Shown: one piece after another, positions 58,038 through 64,000 of the stretch | Layout: every line of letters starts with the position of its first letter | Position numbering within the stretch: position 1 is the stretch's first letter | The notes under the pieces: model-generated | What the model saw: the letters and a program-made list of their open reading frames with translations, nothing else | Database searches by the model: none | Told to the model about the DNA's origin: nothing | Position numbers and translations under genes: made by a program | NCBI RefSeq assembly: GCF_030253575.1 | Contig: NC_080565.1 | Coordinates: 6,110,001 to 6,174,000 of the forward strand | Length of the DNA: 64,000 nt | Direction: 5' to 3' | DNA from: Rhododendron vialii | Taxonomy: Eukaryota > Streptophyta > Magnoliopsida > Ericales > Ericaceae

Positions 58038-59269
58038 AGTTTATCAAAATATTCTAAGGGTGAGTTTGAACTAAATTAATTTTCGGTGAAGTTGCCTTTT
58101 AGTTATCCTTTTTTTAGTTTTGTGTCATAGTTGTTACATCACATTGTGAGTCTCGACGAGGAGAATCAAACGAGTATAAAATACAAATCAAAATTGAAAA
58201 AAGTAAATATAAGACAACGCTAAAGACACTAAAAAAAATTGTCTTTACGAACTTTTGTCTTCTTTAGTAACTTTTTTTAACTTTGATCTATATTTTTATT
58301 TTATTTTTTATTTATCTCGTCGAGAGAAAGAATTAATTCATAAGATTTGATCCAAATGTAATAAAAATTTAAAGAAAAAAACAACCAAAATGACTGTAAG
58401 AAAATTTAGGCCGAAAGGGGAATATGGTCCAATTCTTAACTTCCGTCCATGTCTTTCTTGATGGGATCCAGGCCCAGTCCTCGGCCATGCTCACATGGTG
58501 CTCGCCCAAATTACTAAAAGCTAAGCTCGTCCGAAGTCCGAATTGGGAGTGACTCAACATAGCCTTGAATATTTCGACCATTTATCTCTCATCCGACGAT
58601 TGGGGTGATTCAAATAGAGTTAGAAAGCTAAATGTACAACTACGTGTGAAATACAATGTTCTCATTTTAAATGTTTACCAGGTCAAAACGGGTCTGAAAT
58701 CTATCTGGACAGACATGACCTCCATCCAGTCGCCCGACAGGCAATTTAAAGGCCAAACTTGCTGGTAAATCCATCTTGAAGGTGGTCAAATCCGTCCAGA
58801 CGATCCAGACACTGAGAAGAGTAAAAAATTAGAGTTTTTAAAGTTTCTTTGGAGGAACTACATAAGTCCAGACCCAATTCGCATTTAGGGTTCTAAACTT
58901 TTCTGAGATGGCCAGAGAGAGGCAAAAGCAAGCGAGAAGAGATATAATGCAACAACATGAAAATATACATAATAAAACAATGCAACTACGTGTAAAATCA
59001 AAAGAAACTCGATACAACAGGAGCTTTAGCGTTTGCTGAAGATTCGACGTAAACACAATCCATCTTTGGCATTTTCTCAGTAGATGATAACCTAACAAGC
59101 ATCTACACTCACAGCTTTGCATTTTGCAGCATTCTTACATTCATAAACCTTAACTACATCCAACTCTCATCCCCTAGCAGTACCTTAAAACAGTTTCTGA
59201 CATTTTGATTCTCTTCAACAATTTTGATCCGGTGATCATTAGATCTGCCGTCTTTAATCCAAAACAGTT
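58038..59269. other. Intergenic, no gene seen
   Basis: AT-rich, probably including the 3' UTR of the NOPCHAP1-like gene at its right end. Open frames at 58369-58581 and 58838-59122 have no recognisable motif. Confidence 0.4.
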
Positions 59270-61857
59270 CTATGACAGCTCAACAATCTTTGGTCGCTTT
59301 TTTGACTTATCGTACCCAGAAGGTTCGGAAGAATTATCACCTTCAAGAGGCTTCGATCTTTTAATTTTTGTAGGTGAGCAAGCCAAATGGTCACCATCAT
59401 CACCGTCGTCGTCGTCGTCATCATCACTGCCCTCATCATCATCACTGCTCTCATCATCACTGCTGCTGCTGCTGCTAAGTGCCAAAGAAATCACTGGTTG
59501 ATAACCAGCAATTGCAGACTCAGCAGCAGCAACAGCCTCAGGTGTATGGAGATCAGCAACGCCCAACATTAAATCCTAAATTCAAAAAAACGAGTTACAT
59601 TGCTGCACTTGATCCAAATAGAAAATAAATTGAATTGAAAAGTTCTCCTTTACCATTTCAATGTATTCAGATTCGTTCCCGGTAAGTGCCTCGATATCAT
59701 AGTCCTTGGCATTGTCCTGCATGTCCATGAAATCTACATTCAATGTTAGGACTAAAGAGAGAATCGGTGAAATTTTAAGAGGCAATTTGGGTATGATATT
59801 AATGTGCGTGCCTTTGCATCATCCAGCAACCTTCTATTTGCTTTTGAAAAGACTCCTAAGAAATCCTTTGCCTTTCCAAGAACTGTTATAGAGACGATAG
59901 ATTAAAAGCCAGTTGAAACAGTATATCATCATTGCTGGTTGTTCATAGAATTGCATAGGAGTTGCAACCTTAGTGTTTTTGCTAGGGGTGTCAAACGGGC
60001 AGGCATGGACCAAATTGGGTAAGTTGTAAGTGGGTTGGGTCTTTAATGGGTCATGACCCATTTAAAACCCAATTAGTTATGAGACTAATTACCCATACCC
60101 AACCCAACCCATTTAGTAAACATCAAACCCGACCCGCCCATTAACCCAGTTACATATATATTAAAATCTAAAATGACTTAACTACCCATGTACATTGAAA
60201 TGACCATGTTACCCCTGTACATTTAAATGACCAAATTACCCATGTAAACTAAAATTACCAATTAGAGTCCCCGGTTGGCAAATTTTTCCATCTCACAAAT
60301 ATCTGCTAAAAATGAAATCGTTGCCAATGGGAAGGTGCTGCCAACCGAATCGCAGCATGTCTACTGAAATCTAAGCTTTCCATTCATAAATTGAATTTTC
60401 TCTCTAAACCCATTTCAAAGAAAATTTTGGGACTTGAATAAAGTTCTAGGGTTTTCTATGTAATAAATTGTTGCGAGATGTATATGTGTTTTGTTTGTAA
60501 TCGCAAATTTCCATTCGATCAGAATCAAAACCAGCCTGTATATTTCTGTTTTTGGGTTCAATTTGTTGCGAGATGTATATAATTGTTTTCTGCAAATTTT
60601 TTAGTTTCAGTTAAATTGGGAAATTAAATTATCATTTGTCTTTCTACAATAGTTTAATGACATCTACAGTAATTTTCCTGCTAAATTATGAAGACATGAA
60701 CATCTTTAGAATTCACTTTGGGCTATTCAAGAGAATCATAACTGAAAGCCAGCCGTTTTACGGGGGAAAAAATGAACAAAACCACCGTGGCTTCAATTAA
60801 GTTGCTGAGAAAACCTCATTTAATGGTGAGAGAGGGGAGATCGAGAGATGACGAGGAGTTCTCTGTCGTCCTTTTTCTTTTTTATGAGGTGGGTTAGTTT
60901 ATGACTTGTTGGGTCATTAACTTGACCCAATTGAGACCCAATGAAGACCCACTAATAAATGGGTTAGATGGGTTTGGGCTCATTCTAACCCAGCGAACAA
61001 ATGGGTTGGGTTGGTCAATTTGTTAATGGATGGGTTTGGGTTGATTAATGGGTTTGAGTTCAATTTGTCACCCCTAGTGTTTACAGGAATAGGTAGTAGT
61101 TATAAGTATGCATATTCAGAATATGAAGATCTGCACAAAGCAACAAAGTAATTGTTGAAATGTAAATGAGCTTAATTGAGTTTCGAAATGCTATGAACTA
61201 AAAGCAACAACCTACCTCCATAAGAAATCACAACCAGATTAAAGTGGGGTAGCATCACTTTTTTAGTCACAATATCGGTCTTTATACTGAAATGATCAAC
61301 AATTCTTTCTTGTCAACCAGCATTCTTTTTTTTTTTTTTGATCCGTGTCAACCAGCATCTAATTGTTACAAATATCATGAAACATCCCGAAAACTAGACA
61401 TCCAACTGCAATTACAGAATGCACTAAAAGTCCCAGAGGGAGGGTGAATAAGACTACCTATTAAAATTTTAGTTCTAATTTAAGGGAAATGCAACTAACC
61501 AAGTTCCATGCTATTCCAATCAAATATTAATGGACTGTTGGCTGAAGCTCTCTAAGCAATTAAACTAAAGAGCCAAGACAAAGAGATATTCATGGGTACC
61601 TTGGCTTTTGGGAACAGAAGAAGTGAATGGCATTCCATCGGGGGGTTTAGGTTTCGGGTTTTGAGTTTGACGGAATTCATTCTTTTTGCAGACAAAAAGC
61701 TTTGATTCTGCACAAAATACATATTGAGAATGAGTTAACATAACATGTACAAGAACACACACACAAGGATATAAGTGTAATAAAGAAAGAGACCTATGGT
61801 TGAAGAAGACGAATTCTTGTTCTCCAGGTTGAGAAGATCTTTGTTGCTATCAGCCAT
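59270..61857 (-). CDS. NOPCHAP1-like protein (C12orf45/DUF4598 family)
   Basis: Five exons in phase: 61857-61794, 61707-61600, 59882-59812, 59716-59654, 59575-59270 (stop TAG), 203 residues. Core: KAKDFLGVFSKANRRLLDDA, then YDIEALTGNESEYIEM and DLMLGVADLHTPEAVAAAES, the conserved block of this small eukaryotic family. The C-terminal third is a Ser/Asp-rich acidic run ending in a lysine-rich stretch (KSKKRPK), probably nuclear or nucleolar. Known: the human protein links NOP58 with the R2TP complex in box C/D snoRNP assembly; the plant role is by inference. Intron 3 uses a GC donor (AAG|GCACGC) and acceptor ATGCAG; the alternative acceptor ATGTAG would break the frame. Intron 2 holds a hAT element. 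Confidence 0.72.
59983..61076. mobile_element. Non-autonomous hAT element, 1,094 bp, in NOPCHAP1-like intron 2
   Basis: Ends TAGGGGTGTCAAACGGG and TTTGTCACCCCTA (inverted). Flanking 8 bases GTTTTTGC and GTGTTTAC match at six positions, as for an aged hAT target duplication. Subterminal zones are rich in GGGTT/AACCC words (for example 59998-60130 and 60900-61060). The central 600 bases (60240-60880) differ in texture and could be captured host sequence. No transposase. Confidence 0.82.
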
Positions 61858-62142
61858 CTCTCTCTATCACTCTATCTATTTCTCGCTGTCTAAAGAGGGA
61901 TTGTAGCAAGGTCGGCCCTTACTTATTAAGAGCCCTTTAGCCAGAGAGAGCCTAAATAGCAGAGCCCAAAATCGCAAATATTCAACACGATAAAAAGCCA
62001 AAAAACAGCAATCATTACAGGAATTTAGAAGTATCACTTAAACATCACTCTAATAGTCTTATTCCATGATTTACATCTTTAGAAGCAGAAATACAAATTA
62101 AGCAAAAGTACTCAATCTTCTCCACCAATTTCCTAGCTAATA
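61858..62142. promoter_or_regulatory. Presumed promoter of the NOPCHAP1-like gene
   Basis: Upstream of the start codon on the minus strand. No distinct TATA box seen. Short pyrimidine/purine tracts adjoin the start. Confidence 0.3.
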
Positions 62143-62366
62143 CTCCCTCCGTCCCATTTTCATTGTCCATTTTTTCATTGCTTATATCTTTCAATCTATA
62201 ATGTTTATCACAATTTTGAAAACTTTGTATTATAGAACTAATCGAGATCTATCAAACAATATCCATATTGCATATTTTTCAAGATCCACACTAAAAGATA
62301 TAGGCAAAAGACATAAAAGAGACAAACAGGATAATGGACAACAGAAACCCTATTTTTCAAAAGGAG
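62143..62366. mobile_element. Stowaway-like element, one end decayed
   Basis: Left end CTCCCTCCGTCCCATTTTCATTGTCC after TA is canonical. The right end is only partly matched (GGATAATGGACAACAG ... AAAAGGAG). Probably an old Stowaway-type MITE. Confidence 0.55.
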
Positions 62367-62510
62367 TCAGAAAGAACAAGCAGAATAAAGTTGCAGCGAG
62401 GTGCATAGAATATCTATCCTCATACACAAAGGGAGAAGACAAGTTGGTGTGACCCTCAAATCAAAGCGGTGGACATATTCGTCTACGCCAATACTGCCCT
62501 CACCCAAATC

Positions 62511-63228
62511 CAATGTTCTTAAACTCACTAGGCGGTAGTCGGGCGGCCGGCCACCTTCCACCTTCCAGGTTGAATATTCGGATTTTTTTTTTAATGTTCT
62601 CCAAATGACATCCATAACACACACACAAAAAAAGTTAACTGTTAAAAAAATAAAACTATAACACTATAGCCTACAATCTACACCAGTATAACACTATAAC
62701 ACCACTACACCAGTACTTGTAGAGAGTAGAGAGAGAGACGAGCAGAGGAGAAGGAAGAGCCGAGAGAGAGAGAGAGAGAGAGCGCGCCGATCAGAGAGAC
62801 AATCAGAGAGAGAGGGAGAGAGAGAGACGAGCTTACCAAGGTCGAAGAGGAACAGCAACAACAGTTGCCGTCATCGAAGAGGAGTAGTCGGCAGCAGTCG
62901 CTTAAACAGATCGATGCATATTGCATATCGATCGATTTAGGGTAATTATAAACTTACAAACTACACTAAAGCTCCCTGAAATAGCATATTTTATATTTTA
63001 GCCAGATTTTATCCATTTATTCCCAATTTTTTCCGATTACAAAGACTCGCTGAGTAACCCCAAGTTACCGAGAAATCACGACTCGCCGATTACTCAACGA
63101 CTAACGCGAGTAATGGCCGAGTATTTGTCCGGCGCCGGCGGCCGAGCAATGCCCACCGAGTAGGCCTTAGTCGCCTCGGCCAAGCACCGAATTGTATTCG
63201 CCGACTATTTCCGAGTTTTAGAACACTG
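62511..63228. mobile_element. Non-autonomous hAT element, 718 bp (long family member)
   Basis: Ends CAATGTTCTTAAA and TTTTAGAACACTG with exact 8-bp target duplication CCCAAATC (62503-62510, 63229-63236). It shares terminal sequence with 26875-27048 but carries an extra interior of about 540 bases that contains GA tracts (62762-62782, 62803-62830). No transposase frame. Confidence 0.88.
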
Positions 63229-63236
63229 CCCAAATC

Positions 63237-63936
63237 ACATACTTAAATTTTAATAACCTAAACATTTAGCCGACCCCAAGTGATTGGGACATAAGGCTCG
63301 GTTTGGTTTGGTTTGGTTTGGTTTGGTTTTGGTTTATCATGGACAGTACACTTGGCAAAATTGTAAGTTTAGAGTCCAACCCAACCTACGTTTAACTTTT
63401 TCATAACTTCAAAGTTCAAACACCCCAAAAAAAACTGTTTCCTATAATCCTGACAAGTATTGCTCCAGCCTCCATGTGCAAAACAAAACCAAAAAATGTA
63501 TCTACAGATCCTCATGCATACTGTTCCCTGCAGTTTCCAAATGCTCTAGGAATTATCAGGAATGGAAACAACAGACAGTCAACTCACATTTCAATTCCTT
63601 GACTCTTTATTTACCGACCCACCTCACTGCTACGATCGGTTCCATGATTTGACGCAGTGAACAATGGGAAAATTCAGAATTGAGAAAACATTATTGGAAA
63701 AGAGAGGGAAGTATACGGCAGGAAGAGCAAATTCAAACCCTATCAAATCTCTCAGGGAACGTTCTTTCTTTCATCATTCTGCTCTAAATCGTGGTATCAG
63801 AAACATAACGGTATTGCTGATGCAACCATATATCGGCCGATACCGGATAGTATCAACCCATATATGGGTAAATCAGTTTTGAGTGAATGACTGAAGTGAG
63901 TTTAAAGGCTTTCGCGAGTGTCCACAACCTCTAGTG

Positions 63937-63981
<45 letters not shown>

Positions 63982-64000
63982 GACTTGATTAAGCCGACAA
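63237..64000. other. Intergenic with two microsatellites, no gene seen
   Basis: A GGTTT pentanucleotide run (63298-63335) and a GA run (63939-63979). The frame at 63664-63882 has no recognisable domain. Confidence 0.5.

Noticed and set aside
59205..59572. Plus-strand frames rich in Ser or Val/Ile over the acidic exon
   Set aside because: They are antisense shadows of the Asp/Ser codon run in exon 5 of the NOPCHAP1-like gene.

Overview
The window reads as nuclear DNA of a flowering plant, most likely a eudicot. The genes have several introns with GT/AG borders. The coding genes are plant families: a CC-NBS-LRR resistance protein, a plastid ribosomal protein, a zeatin O-glucosyltransferase-like gene and a PPR fragment. 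The space between genes is dense with Copia, Mutator-like, hAT, PIF/Harbinger and Stowaway elements and GA microsatellites. I cannot name the species.

Layout. 1-893 (+): last two exons of an ATR3-type diflavin reductase. 1310-3514: two copies of a 1,154-bp higher-order repeat full of short palindromes. 5605-5878: PPR fragment. 6036-10694: full-length Copia retrotransposon with 5-bp target duplication and three coding lesions. 12090-13385: older Copia remnant. 14204-17026 (-): single-exon CC-NBS-LRR gene, with a decayed copy of its 5' flank about 1 kb further along. 20.3-27.3 kb: scattered exon-like segments on the minus strand that I could not assign, and a 3.2-kb inverted repeat made of two diverged copies of a gene fragment. 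29988-39998 (-): eight-coding-exon PUX11-like UAS/UBX gene, probably with an untranslated first exon near 42.7 kb. 45135-49841: nested insertion, an outer Mutator-like element holding LTR-type sequence that itself carries a 3.2-kb solo LTR. 50538-51926 (+): zeatin O-glucosyltransferase-like pseudogene. 53658-57506 (-): plastid ribosomal protein L18, three exons. 59270-61857 (-): five-exon NOPCHAP1-like gene with an acidic tail, a GC-AG intron and a hAT element in an intron. 62511-63228: long member of a hAT family whose short member sits at 26875-27048.

The genes do not form a pathway; this is ordinary plant gene arrangement. Three encode housekeeping functions (cytosolic Fe-S assembly electron transfer, plastid translation, snoRNP assembly), one a CDC48 adaptor, one an immune receptor. 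I found no clear new multi-gene system. The most unusual structures are the large gene-derived inverted repeat, the palindrome-dense higher-order repeat, and the nested Mutator/LTR stack.
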